DNA of 33,982 nucleotides from the NCBI GenBank assembly GCA_947385875.1, contig CANDMV010000030.1, forward strand, positions 1-33,982. Direction: 5' to 3'. The stretch is from an uncultured Eubacterium sp. GTDB lineage: Bacteria; Bacillota; Clostridia; Lachnospirales; Lachnospiraceae. Under the pieces are notes generated by a model. It ran no database searches and was not told where the DNA came from. It worked only from the letters and a program-made list of their open reading frames with translations. The position numbers and the translations under genes were made by a program. Below, piece after piece: positions 22,905-29,561 of the stretch. How positions within the stretch are numbered: the first letter of the stretch is position 1; every line of letters starts with the position of its first letter.

Positions 22905-22980
22905 ACACCTATTCGATTCCTGCAGGCTCTCTGCGACTCATGAATCATAAAATCAGCTTTGCCTGCTGTATAGTATTTGA

Positions 22981-23340
22981 TTAAGCTGCTACTTTCTCTT
23001 TTGCAATTTCTGCCAGCTTCGTAAAGCCTTCTGCATCATTTACAGCCATATCTGCTAGTATTTTGCGGTTCAAATCAATGTTCGCAAGCTTTAAGCCATA
23101 CATAAATTTACTATAGGAGATGCCGTTCATCCTTGCTGCCGCATTGATACGTGCAATCCAAAGTCTGCGGTACTGTCTCTTTTTCTCTTTACGTCCTCTA
23201 TAAGAACTTGCAAGCGCCCTCATAACGGACTGCTTAGCTACACGATACTGTTTGGAACGGGCGCCTCTGTAGCCCTTTGCCAGTTTTAATACTTTTTTAT
23301 GTTTTTTCTTAGCGTTTAAAGCACCTTTTACTCTTGCCAT
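22981..23340 (-). CDS. rplT: 50S ribosomal protein L20
   Basis: A 119-residue basic protein, [20 protein letters not shown] at the start and [19 protein letters not shown] in the middle, normal L20 length. It binds 23S rRNA early in 50S assembly and in Firmicutes represses its own operon through the leader upstream of infC. It is the last gene of infC-rpmI-rplT. Confidence 0.97.
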   Translation of the reverse strand: MARVKGALNAKKKHKKVLKLAKGYRGARSKQYRVAKQSVMRALASSYRGRKEKKRQYRRLWIARINAAARMNGISYSKFMYGLKLANIDLNRKILADMAVNDAEGFTKLAEIAKEKVAA

Positions 23341-23361
23341 ATCTGATCTCCTCCTTTTCCT

Positions 23362-23559
23362 TTAGATGTATGGTAATATCTTTTTCATGTTCTTTACATT
23401 TGTTTCATCTACAATCGCTGCTTTTCTCAGATTTCTCTTCGTCTTCGGAGACTTCTTGGTCAAGATATGTCTATGGTATGCTTTATTACGTTTTAATTTT
23501 CCTGATCCCGTCACTTTAAAGCGCTTTGCAGCGGATCTTTTGGTTTTCATTTTTGGCAT
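23362..23559 (-). CDS. rpmI: 50S ribosomal protein L35
   Basis: A 65-residue basic protein with the L35 signature [20 protein letters not shown] and [18 protein letters not shown]. It lies between infC and rplT, with AAGGAGGTAATG upstream of the start. Confidence 0.97.
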   Translation of the reverse strand: MPKMKTKRSAAKRFKVTGSGKLKRNKAYHRHILTKKSPKTKRNLRKAAIVDETNVKNMKKILPYI

Positions 23560-23657
23560 TGCTCATTACCTCCTTATAATTCATTCAAACGCCTGATTTG
23601 ATGATAAATTTGTTATCACAACTGTTCAGTGCCGTCTGACACCTTTACAATTACCTG

Positions 23658-24170
23658 CTATTTTTTATTTTTTTCTGCCAGCACCATGCTGATCGCGCGC
23701 CCTTCCACCTTCGGTGCTTTTTCCACTACTGCGACCTCTTCCAGCTCCTTTACAATATCATCCAGAATGTGCTTGCTGGACTGCATATGTGCCATTTCGC
23801 GTCCGCGGAAACGCAGCGTCACCTTTACTTTGTTTCCTTTGGCAATAAATTTTCTGGCAGCATTAATTTTGGTATTCAAATCATTCGAATCAATATTCGG
23901 TGATAGACGCACTTCCTTCAGCTCGACTACCTTCTGCTTCTTTCTGGCTTCTTTTTCCTTCCGAGTCAGCTCATAACGGTACTTACCGTAATCAATAATC
24001 TTGCATACCGGCGGTTTTGCGGTCGGAGCAATCTTAACCAAATCAAGCTCTGCCTCCTGCGCAAGCTTCATTGCTTCTTTTGCGGACATGATTCCCAGCT
24101 GCTGTCCGTTTTCACCAATCACACGAACTTCCCTGTCACGGATCTGTTCATTAATCATTAAATCACTAAT
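23658..24170 (-). CDS. infC: Translation initiation factor IF-3 (AUU start)
   Basis: A 170-residue factor that keeps 30S subunits free and proofreads start codons. The N domain is INEQIRDREVRVIGENGQQLGIM (about 6-28), then a Lys-rich linker. The C domain includes KVTLRFRGREMAHMQ (about 117-131). The start is ATT at 24170: GGAGGT lies 8 nt upstream and the next residues SDLMINEQIRD match the usual N-terminus. The frame is open upstream to an ATG at 24284, but that form would translate the leader hairpin. An AUU start is the known basis of IF-3 autoregulation, because IF-3 discriminates against it. Confidence 0.95.
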   Translation of the reverse strand: MSDLMINEQIRDREVRVIGENGQQLGIMSAKEAMKLAQEAELDLVKIAPTAKPPVCKIIDYGKYRYELTRKEKEARKKQKVVELKEVRLSPNIDSNDLNTKINAARKFIAKGNKVKVTLRFRGREMAHMQSSKHILDDIVKELEEVAVVEKAPKVEGRAISMVLAEKNKK

Positions 24171-24184
24171 GGTATTACACCTCC

Positions 24185-24317
24185 AAAAAAAATAAAGTGG
24201 ATAGGCAGAACATCCACTTTCAAAGACATAATCATCGTATATCATTGTACTATACATTGATTGCCAGTATAAACACTTAGTCACACAATTATGCTAAGGT
24301 GAGAGTGGATACTCTAC
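24185..24317 (-). promoter_or_regulatory. infC leader attenuator, L20-leader type
   Basis: In the minus-strand transcript AAAGTGGAT (24194-24202 complement) pairs with ATCCACTTT, followed by a run of T directly before the infC SD: a terminator. About 100 nt upstream, TATCCACTCTC (within 24301-24312) can pair with the terminator's left arm, forming an antiterminator. This matches the logic of Firmicute L20 autoregulatory leaders; the assignment to that class is an inference. Confidence 0.7.
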
Positions 24318-24337
24318 TTTGTTTTCACAACGTATAT

Positions 24338-24366
24338 AAAATAGCACACTTGCTATTTTTCGTCAA
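24338..24366 (-). promoter_or_regulatory. Promoter of the infC-rpmI-rplT operon
   Basis: Minus strand TTGACG (24361-24366), 17-nt spacer, TATTTT (24338-24343), preceded by TGC. It gives a leader of about 160 nt. Confidence 0.82.
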
Positions 24367-24384
24367 TAGTTTTGTAACAAAAAA

Positions 24385-24413
24385 TTGCCCTTTTTCCAAA
24401 TATATGCTATGAT
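24385..24413 (+). promoter_or_regulatory. Promoter of the PHP-domain gene
   Basis: Plus strand TTGCCC (24385-24390), 17-nt spacer, TATGAT (24408-24413), with TGC before the -10. It is divergent from the infC promoter, about 20 bp apart. Confidence 0.8.
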
Positions 24414-24476
24414 AGTATGCAGTCTGCTTTTGCAGCATATACTGACGAGCAGGATCTTTTTCCTGTTACGTCAATT

Positions 24477-24569
24477 ACGAGCGTTTGGAGCTATCCTTAT
24501 AAAGATTTCATTGCTCGTGAGCACGAGCGTTTCGAGCCATGCCTTATAAGGATTTCATTGCTCGTGAGC
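24477..24569. repeat. Two tandem ~46-bp repeats in the PHP gene leader
   Basis: Units at 24477-24522 and 24523-24569 share ACGAGCGTTT.GAGC.AT and CCTTATAA.GATTTCATTG then CTCGTGAGC. Within each, ACGAGC can pair with GCTCGT to form a stem-loop. They end 10 nt before the SD of the PHP gene. Confidence 0.92.
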
Positions 24570-24590
24570 ATAAGAAAGGAGTTTATAATT

Positions 24591-25445
24591 ATGACTGACA
24601 CACGCGTAGTTGACATGCACGTACATTCCAATGCATCGGACGGCACATTTGCACCCTTTGCACTGTTAGCCGAGGCTAAAAAAGCTGGTTTGAGCGCCAT
24701 GGCGCTGACAGACCATGATACGATGGATGGAATCGCAGAAGCTGCTGCAGCGGCCGAAGAGCTTGGAATCGAACTGGTTCCGGGCGTTGAATTTTCTACC
24801 GAATACAAAGACTGCGAAATCCATGTGCTCGGCTATTATCTATCCGAAGAATATCCGCGCCTTCGTGCAAAGCTGGAAGAATTCCGTGATTTCCGTTCTA
24901 CCAGAAACGTGCGCATGGTAGAACGCCTTGCGGAAGAAGGCTTTTCCATTACAATGAAAGATCTGACAAAACGCGCACCTGACAGCGTACTGACCCGCGC
25001 CCATATCGCCAGATTTCTATGCGAGACAGGGCAGGTTCCAGACATCAAAACCGTATTTTCCGAATACATCGGCGAGCACTGCCGCTGCTACATTGAACGG
25101 CCAAAAATTTCTCCTGTGGAAGCTGTCGTCTTAATCCGTGAAGCAGGCGGACTGGCGGTTCTGGCACATCCTGTACTCTATAGTCTGTCTGATGAGGACT
25201 TAAGGCAGATGATTCTGGAAATGAAAGATGCCGGCATGTGCGGCATGGAAGCTGTATATTCAGAAAATTCGCCGGAGGATGAGACCCGTTTCCGGCAGAT
25301 GGCAGATTCATACGGACTGTTAGTAAGCGGCGGCTCCGATTTTCACGGAACAAACAAGCCGGATATTAAGCTTGGAACCGGAAAAGACAATCTGCATATC
25401 CCTTATTCCTCATTGCAGGCATTTAAAGATTTAAGACAGGCGTAA
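24591..25445 (+). CDS. PHP-domain phosphoesterase (RNase AM/YciV-like)
   Basis: A 284-residue metal-dependent phosphoesterase. PHP motifs are complete: VDMHVHSNASDGTF (HxH, about 7-20), MALTDHDTMDG (about 39-49), ELVPGVEFST, VLAHPVLY (about 190-197) and SGGSDFHGTNKPD (about 246-258). Relatives hydrolyse 3'-phosphoadenosine 5'-phosphate or trim 5' ends of small RNAs; which applies here is unknown. The ATG at 24591 has AAAGGAG 9 nt upstream; an ATG at 24417 would put the promoter start site and leader repeats inside the protein, so I reject it. A terminator follows at 25462-25536. Confidence 0.9.
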   Translation: MTDTRVVDMHVHSNASDGTFAPFALLAEAKKAGLSAMALTDHDTMDGIAEAAAAAEELGIELVPGVEFSTEYKDCEIHVLGYYLSEEYPRLRAKLEEFRDFRSTRNVRMVERLAEEGFSITMKDLTKRAPDSVLTRAHIARFLCETGQVPDIKTVFSEYIGEHCRCYIERPKISPVEAVVLIREAGGLAVLAHPVLYSLSDEDLRQMILEMKDAGMCGMEAVYSENSPEDETRFRQMADSYGLLVSGGSDFHGTNKPDIKLGTGKDNLHIPYSSLQAFKDLRQA

Positions 25446-25461
25446 TGCAACAGATAAAGCC

Positions 25462-25536
25462 AAAACACTAGAAAGCACTCAGTTGGTAACAGTTACTCTG
25501 ACCTATTACCACAAATGTACTTCCTAGTGTTTTTTC
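25462..25536 (+). terminator. Long-stem terminator after the PHP gene
   Basis: AAAACACTAG (25462-25471) pairs with CTAGTGTTTT (25524-25533) and further bases beside it, with an inner GGTAA/TTACC stem, and ends in TTTTTTC on the plus strand. Confidence 0.82.
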
Positions 25537-25634
25537 ATACGTTTCTTTATGCAATTCTTATGCGCTTTATCTTTTCTGACAGGCTGAAATATACAGATCC
25601 GTCAGGGTCTTACAATGCATATCAAGTATGCATT

Positions 25635-25844
25635 CTAATGTACATACTCCCTGCGTTTTTCGATACAGCTGTAGGCAGTTCCATGCTTTGTATAACCGTT
25701 CGTCATATAAGCAATTTCTCTCTGCTGCGGCTCGGAACATGCCTGCTGAAATACACTTTCAAAACTCTGGGCTTTTTTCTTTTCGCGCCGCTCTTCCTCT
25801 CTGCGTTTTGAAGTCGCATCGCGAAGACCTGTTACGAAAATCAC
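25635..25844 (-). CDS. Possible small basic/charged protein, start uncertain
   Basis: A 69-codon frame from a GTG at 25844 to TAG. The peptide has a K/R/E-rich helix (SKRREEERREKKK, about 12-24), then SFESVFQQACSEPQQ and a Tyr/Gly-containing end (YMTNGYTKHGTAY). The amino-acid make-up looks protein-like rather than random, and a strong GGAGGGG site lies about 45 nt upstream. However, the ATG positioned for that site is in another frame and ends after 10 codons. One missing base near 25846 would join the two into a single protein, so a frameshift or sequence error is possible. I do not recognise the family. A leader hairpin at 25924-25958 and repeat C lie upstream. Confidence 0.4.
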   Translation of the reverse strand: MIFVTGLRDATSKRREEERREKKKAQSFESVFQQACSEPQQREIAYMTNGYTKHGTAYSCIEKRREYVH

Positions 25845-25923
25845 GTTTTCAATCCGAAATAAACTTTCACCATATGCTGCGTTACTCCCCTCCTTGGTTG
25901 TAAATTTTTACAGTTACGGTTCT

Positions 25924-25958
25924 GCATAAAGCACAGCTAGTCTAAAAGTGCTTCATGC
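25924..25958. other. Hairpin upstream of the small 25.6-kb gene
   Basis: GCATAAAGCAC and GTGCTTCATGC form an 11-bp stem with one mismatch around a 13-nt loop. Further upstream on the minus strand, GGAGG precedes a nine-codon ATG frame (MFMNPAQTA) that overlaps the stem. This could be a leader with a short peptide, or chance. Confidence 0.5.
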
Positions 25959-26072
25959 GGTCTGCGCAGGATTCATGAACATCCTTTTTCAAAACCTCCT
26001 GCAGTGTTAATAATTGTTGCTACTATTATTATCGGATGTAATTCAGATTTCTTAATACTGTTGTCTGAAAAT

Positions 26073-26246
26073 TGTTACATATTGGCTGTGCGGACGCCGG
26101 GTGCGGGGAGCGGTTCCGTCTTCTGGTGACTTTTCCAGAATGCTTAGGGACTCTTAGTATTCTGGAAAAGTCGTCAGGAGACAGGCCGGCGCCCCTCAGC
26201 CTGCGTCCGGTTATCCATAAATGGAGCACCAGGCTGAACTATTACA
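26073..26246. repeat. Palindromic interspersed repeat, copy C
   Basis: A near-perfect large palindrome of about 174 bp. The left half has GGACGCCGGGTGCGGGGAGC, CCGTCTTC and GACTTTTCCAGAATGC; the right half mirrors these (GCATTCTGG-type centre, GAAAAGTC, GGAGACAGGCCGG, GCGTCCGG) and ends in a diverged GTTACA/TGTAAT motif. The left half matches the left half of copy B. The 25845-26282 gap otherwise holds only the hairpin at 25924-25958. Confidence 0.88.
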
Positions 26247-26282
26247 AATTTCACCATATTGTTCAAAGGTGCCGATATCCAT

Positions 26283-27110
26283 TCATGTGCATAAGATATA
26301 TTTTTGTATAATCTCTCCGACTGCCCCTTCGTTGTTGTCCCTGACACAGCACACATCAGCCGCGGCAGCTGCCTCAGGATGGGCTCCTGCGGGCACTGCG
26401 CCGATCTGCGCAGCCTTCAGCATAGAAATATCATTTCTCTCATCTCCTGCTGCTACAGATGCTTCAGCAGGAATGCCAAGATACTCACAAAGCTTCGAGA
26501 CTGCCGAGCCTTTCGAAATACCCGCCGGGCAGTATTCCAGATACTGCTCGCAGGAAAAAAAGCTGTTCAGCTGATTCTTTGTCCATCCGGCATTCTGCTC
26601 CTGAAATGCCTTTAATCTATCAAAGCTGTCCATATTTATCACAATCATTTTAGCCGGTTCATCGGCAAGCCCCGCTGCTGCATCCTCGCCTGTTCTGGCA
26701 GACATCTTAGTATGTCTTAGATAAGCATCCAGCTCAGCTGTATGCCTGGATGTGATTACCGTATCACTATGGTCATATGTGTGGATATACAAGCCCGCAT
26801 CTGCTGCCGCCTGAAACATCCTGCGTACCACCGCAAGAGGAATCGATGCATAGGAAATAATCTCATGATTTGACGGGTCATATAGGACTCCGCCATTATA
26901 TGCGACAATATAACAGCCTTCCCGGTTCAGGCCAAACTGACTGGCTACCATTTTGGCGCTTGACAGAGGCCTGCCGGTGCATATTGTAAAAATATGCCCC
27001 TGTGCCAGCATTTCATCAATCGCTTTTCTTGTGCCTTTTTCAATCTCTTTGTTATTATCCAGCAGTGTTCCATCCAAATCGGAAAATAATATTTTTCGTA
27101 CATCTGCCAT
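26283..27110 (-). CDS. Cof-type HAD-IIB family hydrolase
   Basis: A 275-residue phosphatase. Motif I is LFSDLDGTLLD (residues 8-18), motif II FTICTGRPLSS (about 36-46), motif III KG/SKGSAVSKL (Lys near 200) and motif IV VAAGDERNDISML (about 219-231). Between them lies the Cof-type cap. It is a distinct paralogue of the HAD gene at 427-1209, sharing only the family motifs. GGGAG lies 9 nt before the ATG. It follows ppk by about 100 nt through a short tandem repeat, so cotranscription with ppx-ppk is plausible. The substrate is unknown. Confidence 0.9.
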   Translation of the reverse strand: MADVRKILFSDLDGTLLDNNKEIEKGTRKAIDEMLAQGHIFTICTGRPLSSAKMVASQFGLNREGCYIVAYNGGVLYDPSNHEIISYASIPLAVVRRMFQAAADAGLYIHTYDHSDTVITSRHTAELDAYLRHTKMSARTGEDAAAGLADEPAKMIVINMDSFDRLKAFQEQNAGWTKNQLNSFFSCEQYLEYCPAGISKGSAVSKLCEYLGIPAEASVAAGDERNDISMLKAAQIGAVPAGAHPEAAAAADVCCVRDNNEGAVGEIIQKYILCT

Positions 27111-27133
27111 ATTTGAAATCTCCCGTAAATATG

Positions 27134-27222
27134 CGGCTTTTTAACAGCCATTTAATTCTCCCGCTTTTATTTTTAACAGCCTTCTTATTCTCCGGCTTCT
27201 TTTTTACAGCCTTCTAATTCTC
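27134..27222. repeat. Three ~31-bp tandem repeats across the ppk stop codon
   Basis: Minus-strand units begin GAGAAT and read on AAGGCTGT.AAAAA; they start at 27222, 27192 and 27160. The first unit contains the ppk TAG; the second has AAG in its place and the third TAAATGGCTG. The array fills the ppk-HAD gap. Confidence 0.88.
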
Positions 27223-29463
27223 TGACTCTGCAGGCACAAACACACGCTCCTGATAAGCTTTTTCCATCTTCGGCACTAACAGCTCCGCCTCCTTGCTGAA
27301 TATTTCCTGGGAATTAATCAGCACCTTGCCGCGTTTATCTATTTTCTCATAAGTGCCGTCCTGCTGCAAGACATGCGCCTTGACATTGTCCTCAAATTCT
27401 ACATCCAGAATATGCAGCGCTTTCTTCTTCAGCTCTTCATCTAAGACCGGAAAAACAATCTCCACCCTGCGGTCCAGATTACGCGGCATCCAGTCTGCAC
27501 TTCCCATATAGACTTCCTCATGTCCGTCATTGCAGAAGTCAAAAATCCGGCTGTGCTCTAGGAAATTGCCGACAATCGAGCGTACATGGATGTTTTCACT
27601 CACGCCCTTAATACCTGTTTTCAGACAGCAGATTCCTCGTACCAGCAGTTGGATCCTTACGCCTGCTGTCGATGCTTCATATAACGCTTCGATCATCTCC
27701 TGATCACACAGTGAATTCATCTTTGCACGGATATAAGCCGGTTTACCATTTTTCGCATTCTTGGTCTCCCGGTGGATCAGCTTTAAGAACTTTTTCCGAA
27801 GCCAAATAGGCGCCACCGCAAGCGAATTCCAGCTAAGCGGCTCAGAATATCCTGACAACATATTAAATACTGCTGTCGCGTCCTCTCCAATCGTTTCCGC
27901 ACAGGTCAGCACTCCGCAGTCCGTATACAGCTTTGCGGTGGAATCATTATAGTTGCCGGTGCCTAAATGCACATAACGGCAGATGCCTTCTTCCTCTCGC
28001 CGCACCACAAGCGCAATCTTACTATGCGTTTTCAGACCGACAATGCCATAGATTACATGACACCCTGCCTGCTCTAATTTCTTTGCCCAGACAATATTAT
28101 TTTCTTCGTCAAAACGTGCCTTTAGTTCTACAAGTACCGTTACCTGCTTGCCGTTTTCCGCTGCCTGTGCCAGGGAAGCAATAATCGGAGAATGCCCGCT
28201 GACACGGTACAGGGTCATTTTAATCGCAAGCACCTGCGGGTCATTTGCCGCCTGCTTAATCAGCTCGATCACAGGCTCAAAGCTCTGGTACGGATGATGC
28301 AGCAGAATGTCTCCGTTCTGAATTGCTTCAAATATATTTTCTCCCTGCATGATTTCCGGTACCGGCTGCGGCTTATGCGGCTCATAACGGAGATGGTCAC
28401 AGCCATCCAGACCATACATCTTCATTAAAAACGTAAAATCCAGCGGCCCTGCAATGTAGAAAATATCTTTTTCATTTTCTATATGCAGCTCTTCGATCAG
28501 AAAATCCAACAGCTTCCGGTCTATGCCTTCTTCTACCTCCAGACGGATGACCTCGCCCCACTGGCGTTTTTTCAGCTGCTTTTGAATCTCTTTTAACAAA
28601 TCCGGCGCCTCATCTTCATCGATGGAAAAGTCTGCATTACGCATGATTCGGTATGGATATGCGCATACTACCTTGTAATTGGAAAACAGCTTGTCAATAT
28701 TTTTCTCAATTACCTGCTCCAGTAAAATGAAAATCTTTTCTTCCGGATTTTTCGACGGTACCGGTACTAGCCTTGCTAAGCCGGACGGCACCTGCACGGT
28801 TGCGAATTCAGGCTTATGACTTCCTGCGTCTTTTTTCTTTTTCTTATGTTTTTTTTCTTTTGCCCCTTCCTGCGGCTCTTCATGCACCTGCACGTCTTCT
28901 TCATCCTCTTCTTCAGATTCCTTGTGCGCGAGCAGCCCGCCGCCCGTGGACTCGATAATGGCTGCAATATTTAATGATTTATTACGTATCAGCGGAAACG
29001 GCCTGCTGGAATCAACCGCCATCGGCGTGAGCACCGGATAGACTTCATTTTCAAAATAATCATCTACAAAAGCCGCCTGCTCCTCGGTCAGCTTCTCATA
29101 AGCATCTATGATATAAATATTCTCCTGATTCAGCAGAGGCAGCAGTGAGCGGTTATATGTAGAATACTGCAGATTGACCAGCTCCCGCGTATCCTGATTG
29201 ATGTGTTCCAGCTGCTTTGTGGCATCCATGCCTGCAATATCCGCTTTCTTTACGCCTGCGTGCTGCATGTCTCTTAATGATGCTACCCTTACCATAAAAA
29301 ATTCATCCAGATTCGAAGAGGTAATGCTGATAAATTTTAACCTCTCCAGCAGAGGAATTGTCTTATCCCTTGCTTCATTTAATACCCTGCGGTCAAATTT
29401 GATCCAGCTAAGCTCTCTATTTTCAAAATACTCTGGTTTCCCATATTCAACTGTTTTTTCCAT
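27214..29463 (-). CDS. ppk: Polyphosphate kinase 1 with a Lys/Glu-rich insertion
   Basis: A 749-residue enzyme that reversibly makes polyphosphate from ATP. The N and head domains start YFENRELSWIKFDRRVLNEA (about 12-31). The catalytic phospholipase-D-like half has GLKTHSK (autophosphorylated His, about 480) and RYVHLGTGNYN (second His, about 497). An ATMTLYRVSG-like stretch and the end segment MGSADWMPRNLDRRVEIVFPV are also typical. An insertion at about 183-216 is acidic, then a run of Lys/His (EKKHKKKKKD), not seen in standard PPK1. AAAGGA lies 8 nt before the ATG. It is directly downstream of ppx, forming a polyphosphate operon. Confidence 0.96.
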   Translation of the reverse strand: MEKTVEYGKPEYFENRELSWIKFDRRVLNEARDKTIPLLERLKFISITSSNLDEFFMVRVASLRDMQHAGVKKADIAGMDATKQLEHINQDTRELVNLQYSTYNRSLLPLLNQENIYIIDAYEKLTEEQAAFVDDYFENEVYPVLTPMAVDSSRPFPLIRNKSLNIAAIIESTGGGLLAHKESEEEDEEDVQVHEEPQEGAKEKKHKKKKKDAGSHKPEFATVQVPSGLARLVPVPSKNPEEKIFILLEQVIEKNIDKLFSNYKVVCAYPYRIMRNADFSIDEDEAPDLLKEIQKQLKKRQWGEVIRLEVEEGIDRKLLDFLIEELHIENEKDIFYIAGPLDFTFLMKMYGLDGCDHLRYEPHKPQPVPEIMQGENIFEAIQNGDILLHHPYQSFEPVIELIKQAANDPQVLAIKMTLYRVSGHSPIIASLAQAAENGKQVTVLVELKARFDEENNIVWAKKLEQAGCHVIYGIVGLKTHSKIALVVRREEEGICRYVHLGTGNYNDSTAKLYTDCGVLTCAETIGEDATAVFNMLSGYSEPLSWNSLAVAPIWLRKKFLKLIHRETKNAKNGKPAYIRAKMNSLCDQEMIEALYEASTAGVRIQLLVRGICCLKTGIKGVSENIHVRSIVGNFLEHSRIFDFCNDGHEEVYMGSADWMPRNLDRRVEIVFPVLDEELKKKALHILDVEFEDNVKAHVLQQDGTYEKIDKRGKVLINSQEIFSKEAELLVPKMEKAYQERVFVPAESEN

Positions 29464-29561
29464 TCACTTGATCCTTTCTATAATATAAAGCCGCTTTACC
29501 TTAAATACCGGCGTTACGGCTCTTTGCTATCTTTTTTTACTATTTTTTATCACGCTTTTTA

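Noticed and set aside
22852..22980. Guanidine-type (mini-ykkC) riboswitch before the small transporters
   Set aside because: The ACGAGGG word is on the plus strand, whereas the genes are transcribed from the minus strand, and the paired-hairpin layout is not met.
24417..24590. A longer N-terminus for the PHP protein from an ATG at 24417
   Set aside because: It would begin at the promoter start site, translate the stem-forming leader repeats and ignore the strong SD before 24591.
25515..25811. A 98-codon plus-strand frame after the PHP gene
   Set aside because: It starts inside the terminator of the PHP gene, has no ribosome site, and its hydrophobic content reflects the complement of the charged small frame on the minus strand.
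26945..27151. A 68-codon minus-strand frame starting in the third ppk-end repeat (MAVKKPHIYGRF)
   Set aside because: It runs in another frame over the start of the HAD gene, whose motifs are unambiguous; the start is only a by-product of the repeat.
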